A stretch of 64,000 bases of DNA from Lucifuga dentata. Its lineage: Eukaryota; Chordata; Actinopteri; Ophidiiformes; Bythitidae. A program made the translations under genes and the position numbers. The notes under the pieces were generated by a model. That model worked only from the letters and a program-made list of their open reading frames with translations. It was not told the DNA's origin and did no database searches. Below are positions 11,358 through 22,116 of the stretch, piece by piece. Location of the stretch: contig VXCM01003467.1 of NCBI GenBank assembly GCA_014773175.1, positions 44,203 to 108,202 of the forward strand, given 5' to 3'. Every line of letters begins with the position of its first letter. Within the stretch, counting starts at the first letter, position 1.

Positions 11358-11907
11358 CAGCGCTGGCCAAAAGTACTGCACCCCCTGTATTTTTGTGTAA
11401 ACTTTACCAAAGTACCACTCCAAACACAACAAAATTCATTTATTGATCTTTTATAATTAGTTGAGTATTCCTTCAGAATATTCAAGTATTCTTTAGACTT
11501 AAATGTGGATTTCAGAGTAGTAATATGACTATAATATTTCTACAAGTCAGTGAAAACACGNTAGACTTAAATGTGGATTTCAGAGTAGTAATATGACTAT
11601 AATATTTCTACAAGTCAGTGAAAACACGGGAAAACCATTTGACCTCTGACCCTACCTCAAAAAAGATGTTTAAACTTTCTGTTTGATCTCAACTAATAAT
11701 ATTGTTATTTTTCTTCAAATCTTAACAATATGTCAAAAGTGTCTTCATACTTAACATTATTAACAGCTATTGGCTTTTTTTTTTCAGTTGTACTAAGTCT
11801 AAAACACTAAAAAAAAAACATTTTGTTGTGTTTGGAGTGGTATTTTAACTCAGAAAGAAAAGTTTCCACAAAAATACAAGAGGGTGCAATATTTTTGGCC
11901 AGCGTTG
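11358..11907. mobile_element. Tc1/mariner-like MITE nested in TTAA-MITE
   Basis: The left end CAGCGCTGGCCAAAAGTACT is mirrored by a right end whose complement begins CAACGCTGGCCAAAAATATT. Inverted similarity extends about 80 bp, to CACTCCAAACACAACAAAAT. Sister copies of the host MITE read GGAGGCATACATTC at this point. Here the left junction is CA (decayed TA) and the right junction is TA, so the target is TA. There is no transposase. The interior carries an assembly duplication around the N at 11561. Confidence 0.85.
11494..11628. other. Duplicated ~67 bp around N at 11561 (assembly)
   Basis: The block TAGACTTAAATGTGG...AACACG is repeated identically on both sides of one N. It inflates the nested Tc1-like MITE. 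Confidence 0.8.
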
Positions 11908-12028
11908 TATATTCGCGCCATGCTTTTTATTGCACTTAAACGCTAAAATTGCATAACTTGAAAACCTGAATACACGTCTTGTTCATGATTACTATCCCAA
12001 GAATGTTTCAAGTATCAACAAGTTGATT

Positions 12029-12564
12029 TTAAAGGACCATACCACCCATTTTGCAAGTGTGAGCTTAATATATTCAATTTTCATACATGTTACATTACTG
12101 ACAATCATTTCCCAAAGCATATTACTGGAATGATGAATTAAAAATGTTTTTCCTACCTTCCAGACCATCACTGGTTTCAGTTCATTCTGCTATTAAAATC
12201 AACTTGTTGATACTTGAAACGTTCTTGGGATAGGTAATCCATCATCACCAACAAGGTTTTTTTAGAAGTTACATAATTTTAGTGTTCAAGCGCAATAAAA
12301 AGCGTGGAGTGAATGTATATGCCTCCACCAGGGAATATAGTCCCAAAAGAAGACTGGCGTTTATGGAAAAATTTAAAGGACCGTGACTTCATAAGGCTGT
12401 GTAACTATTAGCAGGAGAAACATGGATTTTTAAGGTGGGTGTATCACTTGAATAAAGCTGAAATACAGTTTTATCCTTTGGACAATGATTGTCAGTAATG
12501 TAACATGTATGAAAATTGAATATATTAGGCTCAAACATGCAAAATGGATGGTATGGTCCTTTAA
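12029..12564 (-). mobile_element. TTAA-MITE, young copy 2 (nested inside copy 1)
   Basis: A complete minus-oriented copy sits between TTAA at 12029-12032 and TTAA at 12561-12564. The host sequence reads AAGTTGATTTTAA before it and TTAATAGCATTGAGAATGAAC after it. Sister copies read AAGTTGATTTTAATAGCAGAATGAAC without interruption, so a single TTAA was duplicated. Its interior is slightly shortened: the stretch with CAAATATTCAAG and the run before the right terminus is reduced. Confidence 0.9.
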
Positions 12565-12735
12565 TAGCATTGAGAATGAACTGAAACCAATGAGGTCTGG
12601 AAGGTAGGAAAAACATTTTTAATTCACCGTTCCAGTAGTATGCTTTGGGAAATGATTGTCAGTAATGTTACCGGTATGAAAACTGAATATATTAGGCTCA
12701 AACACAAATGCAAAATGGATGGTATGGTCCTTTAA

Positions 12736-14590
12736 AGCTTTATCATGATCGCTTTTGGACATCTACTGAGCTGAAGATCAACCCACTGTTGTCATAACGA
12801 AGCTCTACAGCTGTCATCATTATAATCACTGTCTTTTTAATTTCTGTCCTTTTATCATACAGGACAGCGTTCTGTGTTACAAAAACAATCAGATGATCTG
12901 CCATGTTGAATGTTTTCAGTACGATGTTACCAGCAAACGATGCTTTAATTAAAAAAAATGAGTCTGATCAGAAAAAAAAAAAAAAAANAAAAAAAAAAAA
13001 AAAGCCACAATTCTATCGAGTGAAACTCGGCCGTTGATGTGAAAGGCTCCGTTACGCTCCACAACAAAGAAATCAGGTTCAGTCAAAGTGATTCTATATA
13101 CTGGACTAAATGCTGACGTTTACACTGTGCCTGTAATTATTACATATCAAACCGCTTATATTTTTCTAGGCAGGAGGTGGATGGAGGTGCAGTCAAACAC
13201 GATGATGCGGTCCTGACCCTGATAGCCACGTTGGAGTCGTCCTGTCTCGCTGCACCGTCACAGAAAATTCAGGTAAGGGATTTACTAAACAAAAATAGAG
13301 TCTGAAAATGAGAGCGAGGGAAAGAAAAAGAGAGTGGGACCTCTCCCTGTGTTTACCTTTGCAATTTTCTCCAATTTGTCTAAATTGCTTAGCTGACCTC
13401 TCAGAAAAAAAAAAAAAAANAAAAAAAAAAAAAAGAAAGAAAGAAAAAAATAGCATATGCTCAATGTCAAAAAGCAGCAAAATATGACTGATCACCTTCA
13501 TTTTGTCCATTTGGCTCCTTGGCATTACTCTAAATTGTGTATTCTTTCCATGGCGCCAAAACGCCTGCCCTGCATTTAATTAATTTCCTCTTATTTATAT
13601 GGCTAAAAACCTTTACAGCAGGTTTTCTTTAGGTATCGTAGACTTTCCTGCCTTTGGGAGACCCAGACTGGTGAACCTTTGGTTAATCATCATTTACTGT
13701 CACTTAAGTTATCTCATTTTGACCGTCTCAGTTTTTGTCACTGCTGAACTGGGACTTTTGGGGGGAGAGAGTGAAAAAATGGAGCAGAAATTAATTTGTC
13801 AGGATCAGATTGTTAGAAGATGAAATTACTGCCATCAGGACCGATCGGAGAGTGATGTGGGTGTACGTTCCTCGTGGCAGGGTAATGAGGAAAATGGCTT
13901 TTATTCCTCTTTCAGGAGGGCAAAGATCTAGTCCAACTTCCTTGTTGATTTGGCTTCCCATGGATCATTGCTTCGTAAGCCTACTGGAGGAAAATGAAGG
14001 AGGGATACAGAAAATGCACCACAACTATCAAAAAAAATCCATGTCTAAAAGGTCGCATTCAGGTCTGAAGTGTAGAAGCTGCAGATAAAATCTTAATGTA
14101 ATCTGCTAATTTGGAAAAACCCATTTAAAAAAAAACAAAAACAAATAAGCAAGTCACATTTAGCTCTATTTAGCAATAAGAATTGCTCTAAGTGGAATTC
14201 CCCTCGATCTAATCCGGAGCGCAGAACGTCAGCTTCAGTTTCAGCATGAACCACTTTCCTCTTTCCTTTTTCCGTTTCAAGCCAAAAGGTATAACATGTT
14301 TTCTTTCTCTCCGCCATATTTAATGCAGCTTTGCGCTTGTTTACCTGAAGCTGCAGCCTTTNTGTTTTCTTTCTCTCCGCCATATTTAATGCAGCTTTGC
14401 GCTTGTTTACCTGAAGCTGCAGCCTTTCCCGTAAGTGAGCTGTCAATCCATCATCTCCACGGCGAGCAACCAGACCAGGCCTGTTTCCACTGGGGTGGAA
14501 GCCCCTCTGTGGAGAGGCCTGGGTGGGCATAGAGGGCTGAGGAGGAGNGGGGGGACAACGCGACTCCAAATAGGCATTAGAATCCAGAGA
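12736..14590. other. Unassigned spacer with two poly-A gaps
   Basis: No gene is supported. A-homopolymers at about 12972-13003 (N at 12988) and 13405-13434 (N at 13420) are unresolved. Sequence at 13480-14090 is unique and of mixed composition without splice-flanked open frames. A G-rich stretch has an N at 14548. Confidence 0.5.
14297..14427. other. Duplicated ~65 bp around N at 14362 (assembly)
   Basis: The block TGTTTTCTTTCTCTCC...GCAGCCTTT is present identically before and after the N. It creates an artificial tandem peptide repeat in open frames on both strands. Confidence 0.8.
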
Positions 14591-15091
14591 TGTGTAGTAG
14601 CGCATTCCATATACTCCGTTACATTTACTTAAGTAACTTTTTTTTTTCACAAAATTGTACTTTACTGAGTAGTTTTATTGCAGGATACTTTTAACTCACG
14701 CTTGAGTATATTTATGAAGATAGAAACATACTTTTACTCTGTCACATTTGGTCGCACTGTGTTACTTTTGATTTCACCGTTTGAATTCAGTCACATTCAG
14801 TTTTTCTCTCATTGTTAGACACTACACTGTCTGCTTCAGCTCCAAAGTAGCCACGCCCCCACCCTCCATTTCCATGGTTTCACCTGGAGCAGAACAGTCA
14901 TGGTGGAATCAACAGCAGGAGGTTTAGAAGAGGAACATCTCTGGCCACACATTCAAACTCTGTTTTCTTTTCAGTCTACCAAAACCAACAGCTACATAAC
15001 GCGTTGCGTCTTTGTCTGCTAAAAATGTGACATTTCAGCTTCTAAGAATCAACATGGAACTTGAGGAAACATGTGACCGTAAGCTGCAATG

Positions 15092-15595
15092 TTAGCTACT
15101 TAACTAGCTGCTGCTAATGCTAACTCAAATTTTCCTGTTCTATTCTGAGTAAATTCATGAAGCTAACCTAGCTAACTGTCTTAACTAGCTGCTGCTACTA
15201 ATGCTAACTCAAGTTTTCCTGTTCTTTTCTGAGTAAATTCATGAAGCTAATCTAGCTACTTAACTAGCTGCTGTTGCTAATGCTAACACAAGTTTTCCTG
15301 TTCTATTCTGCGTAAATTCATGAAGCTAAACTAGCTAACTGTCTTAACTAGCTGCTGCTGCTAATGCTAACTCAAGTTTTCCTGTTCTATTGTGAGTAAA
15401 TTCATTAAGCTAACCTAGCTAACTCTTAACTAGCTGCTGCTGCTAATGTTAACTCAAGTTTTCCTGTTCTATTGTGAGTAAATTCATGAAGCTAACCTAG
15501 TTAACCATCTTAACTAGCTGCTGCTGCTAATGCTAACTCAAATTTTCCTGTTCCATTCTGGATAAATTCATGAAGCTAACTTAGCTAACTGACTT
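15092..15595 (+). repeat. 82-bp minisatellite, about 6 units
   Basis: Each unit carries CTTAACTAGCTGCTGCTGCT, then AATGCTAACTCAAGTTTTCC, then TGTTCTATTCTGAGTAAATT and CATGAAGCTAACCTAGCTAA. Units begin near 15097, 15177, 15258, 15341, 15425 and 15508. They differ by scattered substitutions and short indels in the GCT run. It lies within the TACTTAAGTA-type repeat. Confidence 0.9.
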
Positions 15596-15817
15596 GGGGC
15601 CAGGCCAGGATTGTCATGATTTGTTATGTGGTAAATGTTTGATATTACTTTCTTCTGTTTCTTTATATGACATGATTTGGATTGTATTAGAAGCTACATG
15701 TGGCTACTTTGCATTTTTTTTTTCCTCAGAGGAGCACTTTATAGCTTATTGATTTTTATAAAGAATAAGCTTGATCAAAGTTACTCACTACTCAAGTAAT
15801 CTTTTTAATACATACTT

Positions 15818-15855
15818 TACTATTCTCATCCATTTTTCTATGGATGAGAATAGTA
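15818..15855. repeat. Perfect 16-bp inverted repeat
   Basis: TACTATTCTCATCCAT, then TTTTCT, then ATGGATGAGAATAGTA. It lies near the right end of the surrounding fish repeat. Confidence 0.85.
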
Positions 15856-15962
15856 ACTCACTAAGTCATTATTTTGGTGACTACTCTTATACTTGAGTCA
15901 CTATTATCATAAAGTAACAATACTTTTACTTGAGTACAGTTTCTGGCTACTCTATCCACTTC

Positions 15963-16319
15963 TGTTGGATGGGTGCTTTAAGATGAAGCTGCAGACCTGA
16001 TCTTTGCTATTTAAGCATGAAAGTGGAAGAAATAAAACTACTCACATTAAACAATGAACAACCTTGAGGCTGCACATGATTAATAATAAATAAAGTTCAT
16101 GCAATATGAGTAATAAAATATGGGGGCAAATACTGTTATTTGATCAAATCAACTTTGATTTTTATTTTTTTAAAGCAAATAGCAATGAATTTCTGTACAG
16201 ATTTAGCACATTTTCCCAATCTTTTCCTTTTTCATCGCTCCAACTAAACTATAAATGGCCACTTCCAGGTTTGAAAAGTAACAATGAATCATAGCAATAA
16301 TTGTAAGTGTGTGTATACA

Positions 16320-16360
<41 letters not shown>

Positions 16361-17307
16361 CAAAAGGCAGAAAGGAGTTCAGCACCACACGCAAAGGAAC
16401 ATGTGATCGGCGACCACAGCTCTGTATTATTGCAATGACCCAACCTAAAATAGCTCTGCTTGGCAGTTCATTTATTGCACACACACACACACACGGGGNG
16501 GGGGGGGGGGGGGGGGGTGTCTCCTTTAAATAAAAGCCATCAGGATTCCGTCTTCTATTCTGAGCTGTTGTGTTTATATCAGCATCAGATCCTCTCAGAT
16601 TCAAACTGAATGAGGATTTTGCCTCTCTCTCTCTCTCTCTCTCTCTCTGCAGGCTGCTGGGTGAGGCGTTCGCTGTACCTTGCTGTGGCTTGTTAAATGG
16701 AATGTCATGGTGCAGTGGCTCGTGCTTCCTCTCAGCACAGATAAACACTGACACAGGGATTTGCTTGGGTTCATCTCAGGAAGTTCTGGACTGTGTGGGA
16801 ACGCCGCAAGAACGACAGTCTGATTCCCTGCACAAATATTTACAACCAAACCACTCGGCGTTCGCTGAAAGCGTAATTATCCGTATTGATGAAGGCTCGG
16901 CGGCGTGATGCATCACCCCGGTGGCGACGGGTTTGTGTAACATCTGAGGCGAAAAAGAAAATATCCNTGATGCATCACCCCGGTGGCGACGGGTTTGTGT
17001 AACATCTGAGGCGAAAAAGAAAATATCCAACATGCGTTTGTTTGCTTTTCTGGCACGGAAACGAGAACGGACACGCACGCAGGAAACACTACACAGGATA
17101 CCTTGTGAAAGTTTGTCCCTGTTGTTGATCTGATTTTTTTTTTTTTTTTNTTTTTTTTTTTTTTTATGACTCCATATTACATGATAAATCACAGCATCAG
17201 AGTGGGGACAGTTTATGACATCATTCACGCTACATTTCCAACACTGAGCCAGTTTTTGATTAGGGCTGTAAATCTCCTTCAGCTTCTGCATCTCCCTCTC
17301 TCTCTCA

Positions 17308-17340
<33 letters not shown>

Positions 17341-17442
17341 TCTCTTTCTGTCTCTCTCCATCTTTTTTTTGGTTCTTTCTGTTCCCATTCCAGCATTGAA
17401 ACGAACCCTCTCTTCTTCTGGTTTCTTCATCTGTCTCCTGTT

Positions 17443-17476
<34 letters not shown>

Positions 17477-17520
17477 ACTATCCAGAACCAAATGGAATGA
17501 AGTTTTGCTAACTACATATA
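15963..17520. other. Spacer with microsatellites, no gene
   Basis: It holds (GT)n at 16324-16357, (CA)n at about 16478-16494 leading into a G-run with N at 16499, (CT)n at 16622-16648, poly-T with N at 17150, and CT/CA tracts at about 17288-17345 and 17443-17475. The unique part at 16840-17040 has a TAATTATCC core and even composition and may be conserved non-coding. No exon is supported. Confidence 0.6.
16906..17028. other. Duplicated ~61 bp around N at 16967 (assembly)
   Basis: TGATGCATCACCCCGGTGGC...AAATATCC is repeated identically before and after the N. Confidence 0.8.
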
Positions 17521-19500
17521 CAAAAGCTAGCAACTCTGTCCTGCATGCACCGTTTGCAGCAGAAACATGGATGATTGTTCACTCACCAGCTTCGTACTTT
17601 GTGGGCGTGTCTAAACAAGCGTGTTCTTAATTAACCTCATAAAAATCCATAACTGAATAAACGCATTTTGAATATTTTCTTTGCTATGTCTGAGTTCCAT
17701 CCAGCACATCGCTTCTCATCTTGGTGCAGAAAGACTCGCTGAAAGTTGCATCGCTGCATGTTGGGCGTCACAATACACACAAATGCAGCGTCCAGCTTAT
17801 CGTGTTAAAGAACCTTAAGTCTAAATTGGAGCGAGTTAATGTAACTACTCTAAAATACATCACAACAGCAGCCAAATCTGATGGCTTAGCTCATCCTGAG
17901 CCTGCACTTTTAAATCCAACTGAACCAGACGGAGAAATTGAATTAACTGAATAGCAAAACTTCCCGGTTTCATTCCAATCTGGACTCCATAACGGCTGGG
18001 ATATTATTTTCCAGCTGAGTTCCTGGCCGTGTTCTAGATTCAGTCAGTAGTTAAAAAGAAAGTGACCGGTACTTGACTTATTTGGGGTTTGTCACTTTAG
18101 TGGTGTGGGATATGCCGGTATGAAATCATTTCATCATTACACTGTCAAGGGTGTGGAATTTTCCCAGCTGTCGTGTGGGAATACAGGAGGAATGAGGGAA
18201 GAGAAGAGAATCAAAGTGTCCTGAGTTAATATGCAGCCCACATGAGACACTGGTATTTGGCGAAAATGTTCAAAATTGCTGAAAATGTCCAAAAACATAT
18301 CTCAGCACATTGTCACTGCAACCGTGTGTTTATGCACAGAATAAATTTACACTCTTTTCTCTATAATGTTCATTAAAAGTTTCCCCCGTGTTACGAAAAT
18401 GACTGTGAAACTTATAATTCACCCAATTATGGTTATGCCTCCATATGACCGCGGCCCTGTTCCTCCCTCTCTCATTACTCTTACAAAAACACATAAATCA
18501 GAAAAGTACACAGCAAAGCCCTGCGACACAATGCACGGGGGGATATACCGCTTAATTATCCCAACACGTCTCCAACTCCAATTTCTCCTGACATTCCAGC
18601 TCCACAATCCTCAGCTCGGGTGTCAGAAAATAACAGCAAGGAACTCTCGCCCTCGTCTCCCCGCATTATTCCCGGGTTGAAAGGTAAACACAGCGAGGAG
18701 CAGGTGGTTGCGGGGGATTTTTGCAGAGGCTTCGATGTAATGTCTGGTGGCAATTAGGTGTAATACAGGATGTCAAAGCCGGCAGTGGCGAGCCTCAGAT
18801 ATCTGCTGGCTAATGTTAGCTTTACAGATTCACTCTGGCATATGGCTTTGACTGCACAGCCCAGGGCCAAATTAGTGAAAGCTATTACCTCCGTTCCTTC
18901 TGTGGCAAAGGGCATGGCCAAGACGAAGGAAAAGAGGGAAAGTCATACTTAAGGAAATTCTTGCACAATCTGAAGAAATGTAGACTTGACCTGAATTAGA
19001 GGAGGGAGCGATGGAAATAGACGGAACTGTTTTTGGTACAGTTAGAGAGTTATCTTTGTCAATCAAGTTATCATAATAGCCTAGAAACACACTCAGGAAT
19101 CGATCGTTGTTATGAACAAAAACATTCCTCCGTGCGTCGTGGATTTAGTACCTGCATGAGGCCTTCGCTTAAGGCCGGCGAGCCGAGCGCAGAGTGCAGA
19201 GCGAGGCCTGGCAGGGCAGCGAGTCGATCTCAGAGGAAGGGAGCGGCTTTGCTTTTGCAGTAACAGGATCTGTGAGACAGCATCTTTAGGACAGGCACAG
19301 TCGTCCCAGCAGCTGGACGCAGCACAGATGGAGACGGCTGGAGCACGCCGTGACGCCGTCCTTGAGAAGTGCCGAGGTCAGCAAAAATGTGCTGCGGGGA
19401 AAGAAGAGAATAACGTGTTGGCGTATTGTACAGAATAAATCATAAAATGTGCTTTTGCCTGAAAGTTAGACAACTGCTAAAAAAAAACAAAAAAATGTAT
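17521..19500. other. Unique spacer, candidate conserved non-coding DNA
   Basis: There is no coding exon with splice signals and little repeat content. Two blocks, about 18400-18640 and 18690-18950, are unique and evenly composed. They contain GCTTAATTATCC, GGCAATTAGGTG, GGCTAATGTTAGC and CCAAATTAGTG. The absence of transposons over nearly 2 kb in this repeat-dense window is mild support for constraint. Confidence 0.3.
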
Positions 19501-19577
19501 AATAATTATACATTTTATGTATAATTATTATAATAATTATCCTTATATATTAGGAGCTAATATATAAGCTCCTAAAT
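19495..19577. repeat. AT-rich palindromes
   Basis: ATGTATAATAATTATACAT is followed by TTAGGAGCT, eight bases, and AGCTCCTAA (19550-19575). Two nested inverted repeats lie just left of a TTAA-MITE. Confidence 0.75.
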
Positions 19578-19600
19578 ATGATCATTTGTGTTGCTCCAAA

Positions 19601-20154
19601 TTAAAGGACCATACTACCCATTTTGCATGTTTGAACCTAATATATTCAATTTTCATACAAGTTATGTTACTGACAATAATTTCCCAAAGGATAACACCGA
19701 ATTTCAGTTTTCCTGATATTTTGCAAAATCTCTTAATCTTTCAAAATCAAACATTCAAGTGATACACCCACCTTAAAAATCCATGTTTCTCCTGCTAATA
19801 GTTACACAGCCTTATGAAGTCACGGTCCTTTAAATTTTTCCATAAACGCAGGTCTTCTTTTGGGACTATATTCCCCAGTGGAGGCATACATTCACTACAC
19901 ACTTCTAAAAAAAACCTGAATACACGTCTTGTTGGTGATGATGGATTACCTATCCCAAGAACATTTCAAGTATCAACAAGTTGATTTTAATAGCAGAATG
20001 AACTGAAACCAATGGAGGTCTGGAAGGTAGGAAAAACATTTTTAATTCACCGTTCCAGTAGTATGCTTTGGAAAATGACTGTCAGTAACATTACATGTAT
20101 GAAAACTGAATATATTAGACTCAAACATGGAAAGTGGATGGTATGATCCTTTAA
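19601..20154 (+). mobile_element. TTAA-MITE, young copy 3 (full length)
   Basis: TTAA at both ends (19601-19604, 20151-20154). The left terminus is AGGACCATACTACCC and the right terminus is GGATGGTATGATCCT. All internal landmarks are present in order: CAAATATTC-type block, GTGATACACCCACC, CTGCTAATAGTTACACAG, TTTTGGGACTATATTCCCC, TGGATTACCTATCCCAAG, and GGAGGTCTGGAAGGTAGG. There is a small loss around the CTCCACGCTTTTTATTG block. Confidence 0.9.
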
Positions 20155-20369
20155 AACAAACTTTCTTGTGGGTTTTCACAAACTTTATTTATGTGTAATG
20201 TTGTAGGCTTATGATTTATTGATCCTAATCAGACTATAACATTTAAAATTTAGGAATAATTGAGGAGAATAAGGATGTCTACTAATCTTGTTTTTATAAT
20301 CCAAATGCAAATAATCATAAAAATGGGGAAAATGAAGCACACTTTAATTTTAGGAGAAGGGCGGAGTTA
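20155..20369. other. Short AT-rich spacer
   Basis: Between TTAA-MITE copy 3 and family C copy 1; nothing recognised, although family C similarity may extend left to about 20325. Confidence 0.5.
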
Positions 20370-20475
20370 TTAACAGGAATTCCATGTCTTCTGTGTGTTT
20401 ATAACCGGGGATAACAGCACAGTTTCACTTTCTATTCTCTCTTGCAGAGTGTGGACACAGTGAAAGAAATTTAAA
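20370..20475 (+). repeat. Dispersed repeat family C, copy 1
   Basis: It shares TTAACAGGAATTC, TGTCTTCTGTGTG, ATAACxGGGATAAC, GCACAGTTTCACTTTC, ATTCTCTC and ACACAGTGA, in that order, with 24095-24200 (plus) and 52205-52341 (minus). It has no open frame or visible terminal repeat, and its class is unknown. Confidence 0.55.
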
Positions 20476-21796
20476 GAGAGAGCTCGAGAAAGAAATGAAA
20501 ACTCTCCCCGGTTTTGACTTAAATGCTCATTTCCCAAACGTCGGAGCTTTGTAAAGTAAATAATCGTGTCATGTCCTGTTTGAAAATTAGCTGCAGCAGC
20601 TTTTATTGTTTTATTCTCCTCTGTGTTAATGTCTGTCACACAGAAATACATTTGCAAAACACACACTGAATGCACACAGTTAAAGGGTATGACCACACAC
20701 ACGCACACACACTGTTTGCATGTACCACTGGGCTCACAAAGGCTTCACAGCAGACATAGATGGCAATCTGATCTCAAATAAACACACTGTACAGCTTCAG
20801 TCCAGCCAAACAACCACCAGCAGCACAAACAACCCACCAAAGCTTCACCAGCTGCAGCACGAAATCAGCCAAAACATGTGCGTGGCAGTGGAAGGTAATG
20901 GAAAGACGTTTGGGGAGCGGCCCAAACCGCAGGAGGAAGTTGCATGTCGATGTTCTCCCATACATGAAAATGCTGGCGCGTTTGCCAGGTGTCAGCACCA
21001 ATCCATGTGAACGCTGAACACGCCGCGTGGCTCCAGAGGTTTCAGACGATCTGCCACGCCCCCGAACATGCCGCGTGAAAGCGATTTGACACAGCAGCAG
21101 GTACGGAAGGAAAGCGTCGTGCACACTCATGCAAGCTGCTGAGCGTGCATGTGTGTGTGTGTAAGGCACTTACATGTTTGAGTGTGTGATAAACTCTGAT
21201 TATTAGACACCTGTTGTCTAATTTATCCCAGCATGTTTTATTTACTCTGTACAGCACAATACTCCTTATTGAAAACACATGCATTAGAGAGAGAGAGTGT
21301 GTGTTTGTGTGTGTGCACAGAGTCCAGTTTGTTAGCAAACCAACAAAGGCGACTCAGGATCCACAGAACTTAACACACCTGTCCAGTAAAGTGGAGACAA
21401 ATTGTAAACTTTCACCTAAAAATGGAGACAAATTATGTACATTTAACCTCAAACTGTACAAATTGAGGGAAGGCGGAGCAGCTTTTTATTGCTTTATTTC
21501 TGTCAAACATATGGAGAGAGCCATTAACGCGAGACCGCAGCATGAACGTGGACAGAACAGAAAAGGGTTCTATGCCCACTTGCCCGTGTCTGTATTAGCA
21601 GAGCAGACAGAGGCTATTTCAAATAAATACAGGATGCCACAGAAATGTACACTTCCCTGTGGAGCCGCGTGGAGCTACGCACTAAACACTATACTCATTA
21701 TGCCTCCGCCTCATAAAATGATTACATTACAGCCTGATGATTGGGATGAATTTGCTGCCAGGCAGAACTTTCCAAACAGAAACGGTCACCTTTAAT

Positions 21797-21838
<42 letters not shown>

Positions 21839-22116
21839 TCGCTCTCAAACACCCAATTTCATTGTCAGTGTTGCTCTTTTACTAAAAACACATTTTCTGT
21901 TAGAGTGCTGAGGTGCTGCAGCAGCTCAGCAGCTGGCCGGAGGTCAAATAATACAACTTAAAGGAGAAAAAAAAGAATTCCGTGGATATGCAAATGTTGC
22001 TGGTTCTCTTTAATCTGTGATGATCGGAGTGTTCCAGCAGTTATTTTGTTATTAAGTGCTGTAATTTTGTGTTTTTGGTGAACCATCTTTCTATCAGTCA
22101 GCCTCCTCCACTTATG
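20476..22116. other. Spacer with candidate conserved non-coding block
   Basis: No exon is supported. Sequence at about 21480-21790 is unique, with ATTGCTTTATTTCTGTCA, GAGCCATTAACGCG and CTCATTATGCCTCC. It then ends abruptly in a (CT)n tract (21800-21834). It could be conserved non-coding DNA. The 193-residue open frame crossing it has no homology-like motif. Confidence 0.35.

Larger units (their letters stand above)
11070..12735 (+). mobile_element. TTAA-MITE, young copy 1 (outer, twice interrupted)
   Basis: TTAA at 11070-11073 is followed by AGGATCATACCATCC, and the copy closes with GGATGGTATGGTCCT and TTAA at 12732-12735. It is split first by a Tc1-like MITE at 11358-11907 and then by another TTAA-MITE at 12029-12564. 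Removing both leaves about 580 bases, which matches intact copies. The family is non-autonomous with about 88-bp inverted termini. Its TTAA target and AGG end suggest Kolobok/T2-type mobilisation (inference). Confidence 0.85.
14592..15962. mobile_element. Fish repeat with TACTTAAGTA / TACTTGAGTA ends
   Basis: The left part contains CGTTACATTTACTTAAGTAAC and ACTTTTACTC. The right part contains TACTCAAGTAATC, ACTCTTATACTTGAGTCAC and CTTTTACTTGAGTACAG. These alternating ACTTxAGTA modules mark a very common class of teleost non-autonomous elements, often linked to hAT. The interior holds an 82-bp minisatellite and a 16-bp perfect hairpin. No certain 8-bp target duplication was found, so the exact boundaries and superfamily are tentative. 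Confidence 0.5.

Noticed and set aside
14093..14650. 185-codon minus-strand frame with an internal peptide repeat
   Set aside because: The repeat is caused by the assembly duplication around N 14362, and the frame crosses unknown bases.
15092..15595. CRISPR-like regular repeats
   Set aside because: Units are contiguous 82-bp tandem copies without unique spacers, in a eukaryotic window.
16203..16754. 183-codon minus frame rich in TH, RE and P
   Set aside because: It runs through (GT)n, (CA)n, poly-G with N and (CT)n tracts; it is simple-repeat translation.
21214..21795. 193-codon plus-strand open frame
   Set aside because: No recognisable motif, no splice context, and it crosses what looks like non-coding sequence; the length is possible by chance in 64 kb.
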